Source: Rikenellaceae bacterium (GTDB lineage Bacteria; Bacteroidota; Bacteroidia; Bacteroidales; UBA932). From it: DNA of 64,000 nt. The DNA is taken from NCBI GenBank assembly GCA_900771335.1, contig CAAGNP010000017.1, positions 1 to 64,000 of the forward strand. Direction: 5' to 3'. The number at the start of each line of letters is the position of its first letter. Position 1 is the first letter of the stretch. Positions 24,748 to 33,335 of the stretch are shown here, one piece after another. The notes beneath the pieces are model-generated. The model saw only the letters and a program-made list of their open reading frames with translations. It was not told where the DNA came from and searched no databases. Both the position numbers and the translations under genes were made by a program.

Positions 24748-27603
24748 ATGACGGGAAAAGAAAACATCAGAATAAACAAAGTAGTAAAGGATTTCAACAT
24801 CGGAATGGGTACCCTTGTGGAATTCCTTAAGAAAAAAGGGTTCGAGATCGAAGCGACACCAAACGCCAAGATATCACCTGAAGCATTTGATTTGGTTGCC
24901 AAAGAGTTTGGCAAAGAACAGATCATCAAGGAGCAATCCAAGAAAGTCGCTATCAAGATCAAAGAGATCACTGAGAAAGAGACTAAAAAGGATAACCTTG
25001 AGGAGGAACACGTACAAGAGGTTCTTATCAAAAGCAACACAGTATCTGCTCCGGCACCGGCACTTAAAGAGGAGCCCAAAGTGGAACCTAAAGAGGAGCC
25101 AAAGGCAGAGATCAAGCCAGAGCCTGCAGTTGTACCTGCAGCTGAGCCTGTCTCTGAGGCAAAACCTATTGCTGCCGAACCTAAAGAGGAACCAAAAAGG
25201 AATGAGGTGAAGATCGTAGGCAGGATTGACCTTACCCCTAAAAAGAAAGAGCAGCCAAAACCTGCGCCTGCACCAGCACCGGCACCTAAGCCCGCTGCAG
25301 CTCCAACTCCGAAGCCGGCTCCCACACCCAAACCAGAGCCACAGGTAACTCCCGAACCTGCCAAACCTCAGGAGATAGAGCATGTTGAAATTAAGGTAGA
25401 AAAACTATCCGGTCCCGTTATTAAAGGTGAGATTGACCTCTCTGTCTTCAACAGCGGAGGCAAAAAATCATCTTCAAACAGCAATGATGATAAGAAAAAA
25501 GATGGTAAGAGAGCCAGAATCCACAAAGACCATCGCGAGAAGGTAGATATCACAAAAGATGGCAAGAAGGGTGAAAACAAACATCCTAACCATGGGCAGA
25601 AGCCTAACCACGGTGCCCCTGCTCACGGACAGGTAAACCCACAAAGCCAGAACAAGAAAAACAAGAAGGACAGATTCAAACCTGTTCATGTCGAGATTGA
25701 CGAGGAGGAGATCCAGAAACAGATCAAAGAGACCTATGCAAGAATGACAGAGGACAAGGGTAAAACCAAAGGCTCTAAGCATAGAAGAGAAAAGAGGGAA
25801 CTATTCTCACAAAAATTGCAGGAGGAGAATGAATTGAGAGAAATGACAAGCAACGTTCTTCAGGTTACCGAGTTTGTAACTGCGAACGAACTTGCCATCA
25901 TGATGAACAACACCCCTGTAACCAAAGTCATCGAGGCATGCATGAGCCTTGGTATGATGGTATCCATCAACCAGAGACTTGATGCCGAGACACTTGTTCT
26001 CGTAGCAGAAGAGTTCGGATATAAGATAGAGTTCGTCACCGTAGAGAACAAAGAGGCGATCCAGGACGAAGTGGACGATGAAAAGGACCTTGTAGAAAGA
26101 CCACCTATCATCACTGTAATGGGTCACGTAGACCACGGTAAGACCTCCCTTCTTGACTATATCCGTAAGGCCAATGTTATCGCCGGTGAGGCAGGTGGTA
26201 TCACACAGCATATCGGTGCATACAATGTCACTTTGCCAAACGGACGCCGCATCGCATTCCTTGATACCCCGGGCCACGAGGCATTTACCGCTATGCGTGC
26301 CAGAGGTGCCAAGATTACCGACTTGGTAATCATCATCATCGCAGCTGACGACGCCATCATGCCACAGACCATCGAGGCCATCAACCATGCTCAGGCTGCA
26401 GGTGTACCAATGGTATTCGCCATCAACAAGATTGACAAACCTGGTGCATATCCTGACAAGATCAGAGAGCAGCTTGCCAACATGAATATCCTTGTAGAGG
26501 ACTGGGGCGGCAAGTACCAATGCCAGGAGATCTCTGCAAAACAGGGTCTTAACGTAGATCTTCTGCTTGACAAAGTACTGCTTGAAGCTGACATGCTTGA
26601 ACTCAAGGCCAACCCCAACAAGAGAGCCAAAGGTTCTGTTATCGAATCGTCACTTGACAAAGGTCGCGGCTTCCTGGCTACCATCATGGTTCAGGCCGGA
26701 ACACTACGCGTAGGTGACGTGATGTTGAGCGGAAGCTATTGCGGTAAAATCAAAGCAATGTTCAACGAGAGGGGCCAAAAGATCACCGAAGCAGGTCCAT
26801 CAACCCCTGTATCAGTACTTGGTTTGAACGGTGCACCTACCGCAGGTGAGGTATTCAATGTAATGAATGATGAGAAAGAGGCCCGCGATCTTGCAAACAA
26901 GAGAGAGCAGCTTCTCCGTATCCAGGGTCTCAGGACACAGAAACATATCACCCTTGAAGAGATCGGCCGCCGTATCGCCATCGGTAACTTCCAGGAGCTT
27001 AATGTCATCGTAAAAGGTGACGTGGACGGCTCTATCGAGGCACTTTCCGACTCACTTATCAAACTCTCTACTGAAGAGATCCATGTTAATGTTATCCACA
27101 AGGCTGTAGGTGCCATCTCAGAATCTGACGTACTTCTGGCAGCTGCATCCAATGCCATTATCATCGGTTTCCAGGTACGTCCTACCGGAGGTTCAAGAAA
27201 ACTTGCAGAGAAAGAGGGTATCGAGATCAGACTTTACTCTATCATCTACGATGCCATCAACGAAGTGAAGAGCGGTATCGAGGGTATGCTTGCACCAGAG
27301 GAGAAAGAGGAGGTTACAGCTACTGCTGAGGTTCGTGAGACATTCAAGATCTCCAAAGTGGGTACCATCGCCGGCTGTATGGTGAAAGAGGGTAAACTTA
27401 CCAGAACAGCAAGTGTACGTATCATACGTGACGGTATCGTGGTGTACTCAGGTTCTCTCGGATCACTCAAACGCTTTAAAGATGATGTAAAAGAGGTAGC
27501 AACCGGCTACGATTGCGGTCTTAACATCGAAGGATACAATGATATTAAAGTGGGTGACGTGGTAGAGGCTTACGAAATCGTGAAGATCAAGAGGAAACTA
27601 TAA
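24748..27603 (+). CDS. infB: Translation initiation factor IF-2
   Basis: A 951-residue GTPase that delivers initiator tRNA to the ribosome. The N-terminal helical domain (about 1-60, INKVVKDFNIGMGTLVEFLKKK broken by motif) is followed by a long Pro/Glu/Lys/Ala-rich linker (about 90-340). The G domain begins near 455 with GHVDHGKTS, then DTPGHEAF and NKID. Domains II-IV end in EIVKIKRKL. The low-complexity linker makes long antisense frames that are not genes. The last six bases overlap the convergent gene. Confidence 0.97.
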   Translation: MTGKENIRINKVVKDFNIGMGTLVEFLKKKGFEIEATPNAKISPEAFDLVAKEFGKEQIIKEQSKKVAIKIKEITEKETKKDNLEEEHVQEVLIKSNTVSAPAPALKEEPKVEPKEEPKAEIKPEPAVVPAAEPVSEAKPIAAEPKEEPKRNEVKIVGRIDLTPKKKEQPKPAPAPAPAPKPAAAPTPKPAPTPKPEPQVTPEPAKPQEIEHVEIKVEKLSGPVIKGEIDLSVFNSGGKKSSSNSNDDKKKDGKRARIHKDHREKVDITKDGKKGENKHPNHGQKPNHGAPAHGQVNPQSQNKKNKKDRFKPVHVEIDEEEIQKQIKETYARMTEDKGKTKGSKHRREKRELFSQKLQEENELREMTSNVLQVTEFVTANELAIMMNNTPVTKVIEACMSLGMMVSINQRLDAETLVLVAEEFGYKIEFVTVENKEAIQDEVDDEKDLVERPPIITVMGHVDHGKTSLLDYIRKANVIAGEAGGITQHIGAYNVTLPNGRRIAFLDTPGHEAFTAMRARGAKITDLVIIIIAADDAIMPQTIEAINHAQAAGVPMVFAINKIDKPGAYPDKIREQLANMNILVEDWGGKYQCQEISAKQGLNVDLLLDKVLLEADMLELKANPNKRAKGSVIESSLDKGRGFLATIMVQAGTLRVGDVMLSGSYCGKIKAMFNERGQKITEAGPSTPVSVLGLNGAPTAGEVFNVMNDEKEARDLANKREQLLRIQGLRTQKHITLEEIGRRIAIGNFQELNVIVKGDVDGSIEALSDSLIKLSTEEIHVNVIHKAVGAISESDVLLAAASNAIIIGFQVRPTGGSRKLAEKEGIEIRLYSIIYDAINEVKSGIEGMLAPEEKEEVTATAEVRETFKISKVGTIAGCMVKEGKLTRTASVRIIRDGIVVYSGSLGSLKRFKDDVKEVATGYDCGLNIEGYNDIKVGDVVEAYEIVKIKRKL

Positions 27604-28860
27604 CTTGGAGCTCTCAGCTCTGAGTTTCCTCATCCTTCTGAGGGCAACCACCTTACAGAAATATCTGATAACGGCTATTGAAGCCAGTAAAACAACAATT
27701 GATATCTCGTATATCAGTTGTTGTTTTATTATATCATATATCATTACCTCATCAAAATCTCTCTCCAACACAGAGAGGTCTCCATCGGCAGAGAGTCCCT
27801 GCCTTGACCATTTTTTCACGATAAAGGCACTATTGATATACAGGAAACCACCATTTGATCTGTGAACAGCGATAGCTGTCTTATAATCTGTATACCCCAC
27901 CTCAAACCTCTCCTCAACATCTGCCCCCAGCACAGATCTGGTCTCCTCCGTTGTGGAGGCTACCAGAAGCCATAGTTCTCCACCTTCAGACTCCACCCTC
28001 TCCTTCAGCATATTCACCTTCATCCAGTTTTTTTCAGAATAGAAGTCCTGCAAATCATATATAGTACAGAGCATAATAGGGATATCCAATGTTATAAGTG
28101 TATCTGTCACATATTCACCTGAACTATTGGTCACATAAAAGTCGAATGGAGCCTCATCGTCATCTTCAGAAACATCTACCGACTCTATGAAGTTCCATGT
28201 CGAATCGGGCAGGTTGTCAAGTGAGAACTCCTGTTTTTCACCATCTTTCTCATACACGAAAATGGTCTCGAAATTTTTGGCTTCAGAGGCATCCGACAGC
28301 TCTACAGCGATATCGGTACCCACCTTGAAATCTGTAAATTCGACTACCGGCATCCTTACATAAGAGACGATACAGAAACCTATCGCTATCAACCCATATA
28401 TGGAGATAAAGAGCCACTCTGCAAATACCGATGAATCACGTCTGAAGCTCTTTCGCTGGAGAAATATCGGAATGACACAGATCAGCAGAATTATATTCTT
28501 GAAAAAGGTCTCACCGTGCGTCAGAGAGGCCGCCTCTCCGAAACAGCCGCAATCCTGTATTGGTTCGAAGATGAGCAGCAAAAGGGTAACAACAGTAAAG
28601 AATATGGTCATCAGCAGTGCGAGTACCGAGGCCTCCCTCATCCTCATTCTCATCAGAATCGCCACACCCACCAGAAACTCCAGAAGCGACAGGGACACAC
28701 CGATAAATACCCTCATAAAAGAGAGGAAATCGAAGTGTATGATGTTGAGATACTCCTGAATGACAAGTCCTGTCCCCACAGGATCTATCAGCTTGACAAA
28801 TCCTGAGAAGATGAATGTCAGACCAAAGATGAGCCTTACTATGACCAGCTGATGCTTCAT
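27598..28860 (-). CDS. MauE/DoxX-like membrane protein with extracytoplasmic domain
   Basis: A 420-residue inner-membrane protein. The first 150 residues hold four or five transmembrane segments of the DoxX/MauE type, with the FSGFVKLIDP motif and DCGCFG, the MauE-like Cys pair. Residues about 175-370 form a soluble acidic domain whose order (IPIMLCTIYDL, then ERVESEGGELWLLVAST) recalls a thioredoxin fold without a CxxC. A final transmembrane segment (about 380-400) and a basic tail follow. A redox or thiol-related role is possible from family membership; function is unknown. Its start overlaps the tmk stop by four bases. Confidence 0.75.
   Translation of the reverse strand: MKHQLVIVRLIFGLTFIFSGFVKLIDPVGTGLVIQEYLNIIHFDFLSFMRVFIGVSLSLLEFLVGVAILMRMRMREASVLALLMTIFFTVVTLLLLIFEPIQDCGCFGEAASLTHGETFFKNIILLICVIPIFLQRKSFRRDSSVFAEWLFISIYGLIAIGFCIVSYVRMPVVEFTDFKVGTDIAVELSDASEAKNFETIFVYEKDGEKQEFSLDNLPDSTWNFIESVDVSEDDDEAPFDFYVTNSSGEYVTDTLITLDIPIMLCTIYDLQDFYSEKNWMKVNMLKERVESEGGELWLLVASTTEETRSVLGADVEERFEVGYTDYKTAIAVHRSNGGFLYINSAFIVKKWSRQGLSADGDLSVLERDFDEVMIYDIIKQQLIYEISIVVLLASIAVIRYFCKVVALRRMRKLRAESSKL
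27691..27730 (+). terminator. Probable terminator for infB, inside the opposite gene
   Basis: A 15-bp stem (27691-27705 with 27711-27725, one G-T pair) with loop CTCGT is followed by TTTATT on the plus strand. It lies about 90 bases past the infB stop, within the coding end of the convergent gene. Confidence 0.55.
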
Positions 28861-29534
28861 AACACTTTATCGATCTCAGATTTTATCTTACCGAAGATGG
28901 AATCTGCCGGGAGCATATTTCCTTCTGCATCCGAGCAGTCGATCCTCTTGAAGCTCTCATCCTTCTCGCATTGGGCCAAATAGACATTCCTCACTTTAAT
29001 CTGGAAATTTATGTCTGCCTCATGGATATCAGACTTCCCTTTAAGGTATTCCCTGTCATCCCCTTCCCGCACTTCAGAGAGCTTAGAAGAGACAAAACCG
29101 ATAGGGACATCCAGAAATATATTGATATCGGGTCTTGGGATCCCAAAATCCTCATATTCCGATTTGAAGATCCAGTCCCTCAGTTCTTCTGCCCTGGACT
29201 GGTCATCCATCTTGGCGCACTGGAAGGCTATGTTCGAATAGACATATCTGTCAAAAAGGACCACATCACCCGCTGCAAGCCACTCTCTCACCATCTTGGA
29301 AGCATCCCTTCTGTCCTCAGCATAAAGGAGTGCCACCAACATAGGGTCCACCTGATTGATGTCACCGAAATCCCCTCTGAGGAATTTTGCAATCATCTCC
29401 CCTACCACCGGGGCATCAAATCTTGGGAAATGGAGATATTTCAGCTCCCTCCCCTTCGATACAATATACTCTTTAAGCTTTTTGACTTGTGTCGATTTTC
29501 CTGCTCCATCGAGCCCTTCCAAAACTATAAGCAT
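28857..29534 (-). CDS. tmk: Thymidylate kinase
   Basis: A 225-residue P-loop kinase phosphorylating dTMP to dTDP. The ATG at 29534 places VLEGLDGAGKSTQVKKL (Walker A) at the very N-terminus as usual; the longer frame upstream is non-coding. VLFDRYVYSNIAFQ is the DRY/H-type motif and a lid region follows. It overlaps the MauE/DoxX-like gene by four bases. Confidence 0.94.
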   Translation of the reverse strand: MLIVLEGLDGAGKSTQVKKLKEYIVSKGRELKYLHFPRFDAPVVGEMIAKFLRGDFGDINQVDPMLVALLYAEDRRDASKMVREWLAAGDVVLFDRYVYSNIAFQCAKMDDQSRAEELRDWIFKSEYEDFGIPRPDINIFLDVPIGFVSSKLSEVREGDDREYLKGKSDIHEADINFQIKVRNVYLAQCEKDESFKRIDCSDAEGNMLPADSIFGKIKSEIDKVL

Positions 29535-29546
29535 AGCAAAATGTAT

Positions 29547-29554
29547 TATATTTG
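29547..29554 (+). promoter_or_regulatory. Promoter -7 box for folP
   Basis: TATATTTG matches TAnnTTTG, 41 bases before the folP ATG. Confidence 0.5.
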
Positions 29555-29594
29555 TGTGCGCATTTGGGACAAAATTAAGATTTTTAAAGGGAAT

Positions 29595-30386
29595 ATGGAA
29601 CAGCAGCAAGTAAAAATTATGGGGATTATCAATATCACTGAAGACTCTTTCTTCAGCGGTTCAAGGGTATCCACCATCGGGGAGATCAAAACCCGCATTT
29701 CGCAAATGGTGAGAGAGGGTGCAGATATTCTCGATTTCGGCGCATGCTCCACCCGTCCCGGCTCCACCCCTATTCCGCAGGAGGAGGAGTGGCAGCGTAT
29801 CGCACTGGCCCTTGAGGGCTACGCCCAATACTTGGGCGAAGGTGGCACCCCTGCACAAATCTCCATCGACACTTTCCGTAGCGGGATTGTCCGCAAGGCA
29901 TACGACAGGATAGGCCCCTTTATCGTCAATGATATTTCAGCAGGGGAAGATGACAGCCAAATGCTCAAAACCGTCGGAGAGCTTGGGCTGAAATATATTG
30001 CCATGCACAAGAGGGGAACACCCGAAAATATGCAGCAGCACTGTGATTATGAGGACATAATAGAAGATATAATACAATACTTCCGCGAGTTCGACATCAG
30101 GGCTGCACAGGCGGGGATTACCGACTGGGTCCTCGATCCGGGGTTCGGGTTCTCAAAAACCATTGAACAGAATTACCAATTGCTCGAAGAGCTTGACAGG
30201 TTCAAAGTCCTCGGGAGGGAGATACTTGTGGGGATCTCCCGCAAAAGCTTCATCTACAAAAAACTCGGCATTACACCCGAGGAGGCCCTCCCTGCCACCA
30301 CCCAGCTCCATCGCCTCGCCATTTCCCGCGGGGCAGATATCCTCCGCGTCCACGATGTTGCCGAAGCGAAAGCACTCATCCTGTAA
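29595..30386 (+). CDS. folP: Dihydropteroate synthase
   Basis: A 263-residue TIM-barrel enzyme joining p-aminobenzoate to hydroxymethyl-dihydropterin in folate synthesis, the sulfonamide target. The ATG at 29595 gives MEQQQVKIMGIINITEDSFF. Family motifs are IDTFRSG, NDISAG, WVLDPGFGFSKT and GISRKSFI. The usual NVTPDSF loop reads NITEDSF here, with Glu in place of Pro. The open frame far upstream of the ATG overlaps tmk and is not coding. Confidence 0.93.
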   Translation: MEQQQVKIMGIINITEDSFFSGSRVSTIGEIKTRISQMVREGADILDFGACSTRPGSTPIPQEEEWQRIALALEGYAQYLGEGGTPAQISIDTFRSGIVRKAYDRIGPFIVNDISAGEDDSQMLKTVGELGLKYIAMHKRGTPENMQQHCDYEDIIEDIIQYFREFDIRAAQAGITDWVLDPGFGFSKTIEQNYQLLEELDRFKVLGREILVGISRKSFIYKKLGITPEEALPATTQLHRLAISRGADILRVHDVAEAKALIL

Positions 30387-30408
30387 AAAAACCAGGCATT
30401 GTACGAAT

Positions 30409-30446
30409 TGTAAGGTTCCTTTACAGATGTGTAAAGAAATCTTACA
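30409..30446 (+). promoter_or_regulatory. Tandem activator sites upstream of the TolC-like gene
   Basis: Two 17-bp palindromes, TGTAAGGTTCCTTTACA (30409-30425) and TGTAAAGAAATCTTACA (30430-30446), start 21 bp apart. The same pair, same spacing, is found before the second permease gene (36369-36406). They are probable enhancer sites for the NtrC-type regulator encoded at 42130. Confidence 0.75.
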
Positions 30447-30500
30447 CTTTTCATTATACTCTAAAACCACAAACCTCTGATATACAGAATATTTGACCCT

Positions 30501-30517
30501 TTGGCCCGAATGTGGCA
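30501..30517 (+). promoter_or_regulatory. Sigma-54-like promoter of the TolC-HlyD-permease unit
   Basis: TTGGCCCGAATGTGGCA fits the -24/-12 pattern: GG at 30503-30504, ten bases, GC at 30515-30516. The proximal enhancer palindrome starts 73 bp before the GG, exactly as at the second promoter. The -12 element reads TGGC, not TTGC. The start would be near 30528, and the gene's ATG is at 30544. Confidence 0.65.
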
Positions 30518-30543
30518 CAGTCTAAGGGCAAATGACAATTTGT

Positions 30544-31908
30544 ATGAAGGTTAGTAAAATAATAATTATTGCTTCGGCACTCTTGGCGGCATCCTTTCTG
30601 ACTGTATGCGGCCAGAATAGGATGTCCCTCAAGGAGTGTATGGAATACGCCATCTCCAACTCCACAAAGATAAGGATCCAGCAGGCAGACAATGATGATG
30701 CACGAGTATCCAGGAGGGAGGCCATCATGCAGGCATTCACCCCCACCATCGAAGGGAATGTATATGCCTACTCAAATTTCGGCCGCTCAGTGGACCCTGA
30801 GACCAATACCTACATTTCGACTACCTCTTTCAACAACAGCTACTCTCTCTCTGCGGGGATCCAGCTCTTCAATGGCTTCCAGGCTGTCAACAACATGAAG
30901 ATCTCCAGGACCGCCGTCATGATGGGTGTCGAGAAAGAGAAACAACTCGAGGACGAAATTTGCCTCGCTACCATGGAGGCATACTATAGTGTCGCTTACT
31001 ACTCGGAGCTCGAGAGGATCATCAGGGGACAAGTAGAGACCGCACAAGAGGCATTGCGTCGCGCACAAAGGGAGGAAGAGCTTGGCCGCAAAGGTCATGC
31101 TGATGTGGTGCAGATGGCAGCTGACCTGTCAGACAGGGAGTATCAGCTTATCAATACACAAAACAGACTTGCAGATGCCTATATCACACTGAAAGACATT
31201 ATGTTCTTCCCTATAGACGAGGAGCTGCTGATTGACTTGCAGGAGGTGGAAAAATGGGAGCCTATGGCTGGCGCTGTATTGGGCGAAGAGCCCGGAAGCA
31301 TCGTGACCAAGGCCAAAGAGAGTCTTCCCTCTGCCATTATTGCCCAAGGGGCAATGGACAATGCCAGACTCGACCTCACCACTGCCAAGTGGAGAGTTGC
31401 ACCACGCCTCTCTCTACATGGAGGATGGTCTACCAGCTACTATTCGTACCCCGGCACTGCCGGATATGTACCCACCCCTTTCGGTACCCAATTCAAAAAC
31501 AATGGAGGTGAATATGTGCAGCTTTCACTTTCGATCCCCATATTCGACAGGCTCTCACGCCATTCGAATATACAAAGGAAGAAAAATGCATACGCAAGGG
31601 CCTCTGCCCAATATGATCAGACCATGCAGCAGATAGAAGCTGAGGTTCTTCGAGCTGTTGCTGACCGCAATGGTGCATCTGCCGCCTATGCCCAGTCATA
31701 TAAAAGGGCCGCCGTACAGAAAGAAGCTTTTGCCCTCAACCAGAAGAAGTTTGAGCAAGGGCTCATCTCCCCTATAGAGTATCAGACTTCGTCCAATAAT
31801 CTGCTCAACGCACAGGCAGAGAAGTTAAATGCTCTCCTTCAGTTCCTCATCAAGAAGAGTGTTGTGGCATATTATCAGGGGGTATCATATATTCAGCAGG
31901 AATTTTGA
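30544..31908 (+). CDS. TolC-family outer membrane efflux protein
   Basis: A 454-residue outer membrane channel protein. The ATG at 30544 gives a clean signal peptide (MKVSKIIIIASALLAASFLTVCG), so the upstream ATG at 30532 is not used. The start of the mature part, MSLKECMEYAISNSTKIRIQQ, is the classic TolC N-terminal helix pattern, repeated in the second half (LDLTTAKWRVAPRLSLHGG). Long periplasmic coiled-coil helices flank the beta segments. It forms the exit duct for the HlyD-like and permease proteins encoded next, under a sigma-54-like promoter. Confidence 0.9.
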   Translation: MKVSKIIIIASALLAASFLTVCGQNRMSLKECMEYAISNSTKIRIQQADNDDARVSRREAIMQAFTPTIEGNVYAYSNFGRSVDPETNTYISTTSFNNSYSLSAGIQLFNGFQAVNNMKISRTAVMMGVEKEKQLEDEICLATMEAYYSVAYYSELERIIRGQVETAQEALRRAQREEELGRKGHADVVQMAADLSDREYQLINTQNRLADAYITLKDIMFFPIDEELLIDLQEVEKWEPMAGAVLGEEPGSIVTKAKESLPSAIIAQGAMDNARLDLTTAKWRVAPRLSLHGGWSTSYYSYPGTAGYVPTPFGTQFKNNGGEYVQLSLSIPIFDRLSRHSNIQRKKNAYARASAQYDQTMQQIEAEVLRAVADRNGASAAYAQSYKRAAVQKEAFALNQKKFEQGLISPIEYQTSSNNLLNAQAEKLNALLQFLIKKSVVAYYQGVSYIQQEF

Positions 31909-32024
31909 ACTCATGATGTTTTTGAGTTCAAAATGATTTGCCGCCCTCGGCACTAGAGGGAGGGGCCCACCGGAGGTGGGAGGGCGAAGCGAAGCGGAGA
32001 TTATTTTGAACCAAAACATCATGA
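31902..32024. repeat. Branched palindromic element between efflux genes
   Basis: Nested inverted repeats: ATTTTGAACTC (31902-31912) with GAGTTCAAAAT (31924-31934); a longer outer pairing of 31911-31937 with 32000-32024 (ends TCATGATGTTTT and AAAACATCATGA); inside it CGCCCTC with GAGGGCG, and the hairpin CCCACC-GGA-GGTGGG. The alternatives cannot all form at once. It may be a REP/MITE-like element or an RNA structure tuning TolC versus HlyD expression. Confidence 0.7.
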
Positions 32025-32064
32025 GATACGCCTTATTAGTTTTTGAAAATAAATATTAAAAGAT

Positions 32065-33321
32065 ATGGATAAAGTAATTGAAAAGAAAAAAGGGATAGCA
32101 GCAGCGTTTACAAAGAGAGCCGTACCATATTGGATGGGCTGTGTAGTAGTGCTGTTCATTGTGTGGCTGCTGGCAAGGGACAACCACAGTGTACTGAGGG
32201 TAAATCCACAGACCCTCTCTATGGGGACAGTAACCCGGGGACAATTCAACGACTACATCAGGGTGACAGGACAGGTGCTCCCAATGACCACCATCCAGAT
32301 ATCACCTCTCGAAGGGGGTGTCGTGGAGACGATTGTAGCCGAAGAGGGATCTAAGGTAAAAAAGGGTGATGTGATACTTATCCTCAACAATGAAAGCCTC
32401 GACCTTCAGATTCTAAACGCAGAGGCTGACCTTGCAGAGAAAGAAAACATCCTCCGCAACACTATGATATCCATGGAGCAGCAGAAACTCTCCCTCCGTC
32501 AGGATATGCTTCAGCTGGGTGTGGAGGTGCGTCGTCTGAAAAGGGCCTATGACTCTTCGAAGGAGCTCTATCAGGAAAAACTCATCGCCAAAGAGGAGTG
32601 GCTGAAGGCTGAGGAGGACTATCTTCTGGCCATCGACAAGCTCGAACTGGTAAAAAACCGCTCACTGCAGGACAGCCTCTACCGCACCGTACAGATAGAG
32701 CAGATGGAGGAGAGTCTGCAAAACATGAGACGCAATATGCTTATGATCCGCAAGAGGAAAGACAACCTCACCATCAAGGCCCCTATCGACGGAGAACTCG
32801 GACTTCTTGACGTCGTGCTTGGACAGTCCATATCTGCAGGAACAAAAGTGGGGCAGATAAATAATCTGGACAGCTATAAGATAGAGGCACAGGTGGATGA
32901 GCACTATATCGACAGAGTATCTGCAGGTCTTCAGGCACAATTTGAAAGACAGGATGAGAAATACAACACTAAAATACGTAAAGTTTACCCTGAGGTCAGG
33001 GACGGCAAGTTCAAAGCAGATTTCAAATTTGACGGTCCCCAACCCGACAATATACGTATCGGCCAGACATACTACTTGAGTCTTCAGCTCGGCCAGCCAC
33101 AGGAAGCGGTAATGATCCCTCGCGGCACATTCTACCAGAAAACAGGAGGCAGATGGATCTATGTGATCTCAGAAGATGGCTCGCAGGCCATCAAAAGAGA
33201 GATCCGCATCGGACGCCAGAACCCACAATACTACGAAGTCCTTGACGGTCTGAATCCGGGTGAAAAAGTCATCGTATCCGGCTACGACAGCTTTGGAGAC
33301 AATGATGTGTTAAAATTCTAA
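32065..33321 (+). CDS. HlyD/RND-type periplasmic membrane fusion protein
   Basis: A 418-residue adaptor linking inner-membrane permeases to the TolC-like channel. One N-terminal transmembrane segment (about 23-43) is followed by a lipoyl/biotinyl half (TTIQISPLEGGVVETIVAEEGSKVKKGDVIL), a long coiled-coil hairpin (about 105-230), the second lipoyl half (IKAPIDGELGLLDVVLGQ) and beta-barrel domains to the end. The layout matches MacA/HlyD-type adaptors. It is followed by the first permease gene after 14 bases, so they share the upstream promoter. Confidence 0.9.
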   Translation: MDKVIEKKKGIAAAFTKRAVPYWMGCVVVLFIVWLLARDNHSVLRVNPQTLSMGTVTRGQFNDYIRVTGQVLPMTTIQISPLEGGVVETIVAEEGSKVKKGDVILILNNESLDLQILNAEADLAEKENILRNTMISMEQQKLSLRQDMLQLGVEVRRLKRAYDSSKELYQEKLIAKEEWLKAEEDYLLAIDKLELVKNRSLQDSLYRTVQIEQMEESLQNMRRNMLMIRKRKDNLTIKAPIDGELGLLDVVLGQSISAGTKVGQINNLDSYKIEAQVDEHYIDRVSAGLQAQFERQDEKYNTKIRKVYPEVRDGKFKADFKFDGPQPDNIRIGQTYYLSLQLGQPQEAVMIPRGTFYQKTGGRWIYVISEDGSQAIKREIRIGRQNPQYYEVLDGLNPGEKVIVSGYDSFGDNDVLKF

Positions 33322-33335
33322 GTCTCCTACGGCTC

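Noticed and set aside
24489..25383. Gly/Ala/Ser-rich and Leu/Arg-rich frames on the minus strand
   Set aside because: They are antisense shadows of the NusA end and the Pro/Glu/Lys-rich IF-2 linker; composition mirrors the real gene.
28971..29594. Long N-terminal extension of folP
   Set aside because: It lies antisense to tmk, has no homology to dihydropteroate synthase, and a proper ATG with the family N-terminus is at 29595.
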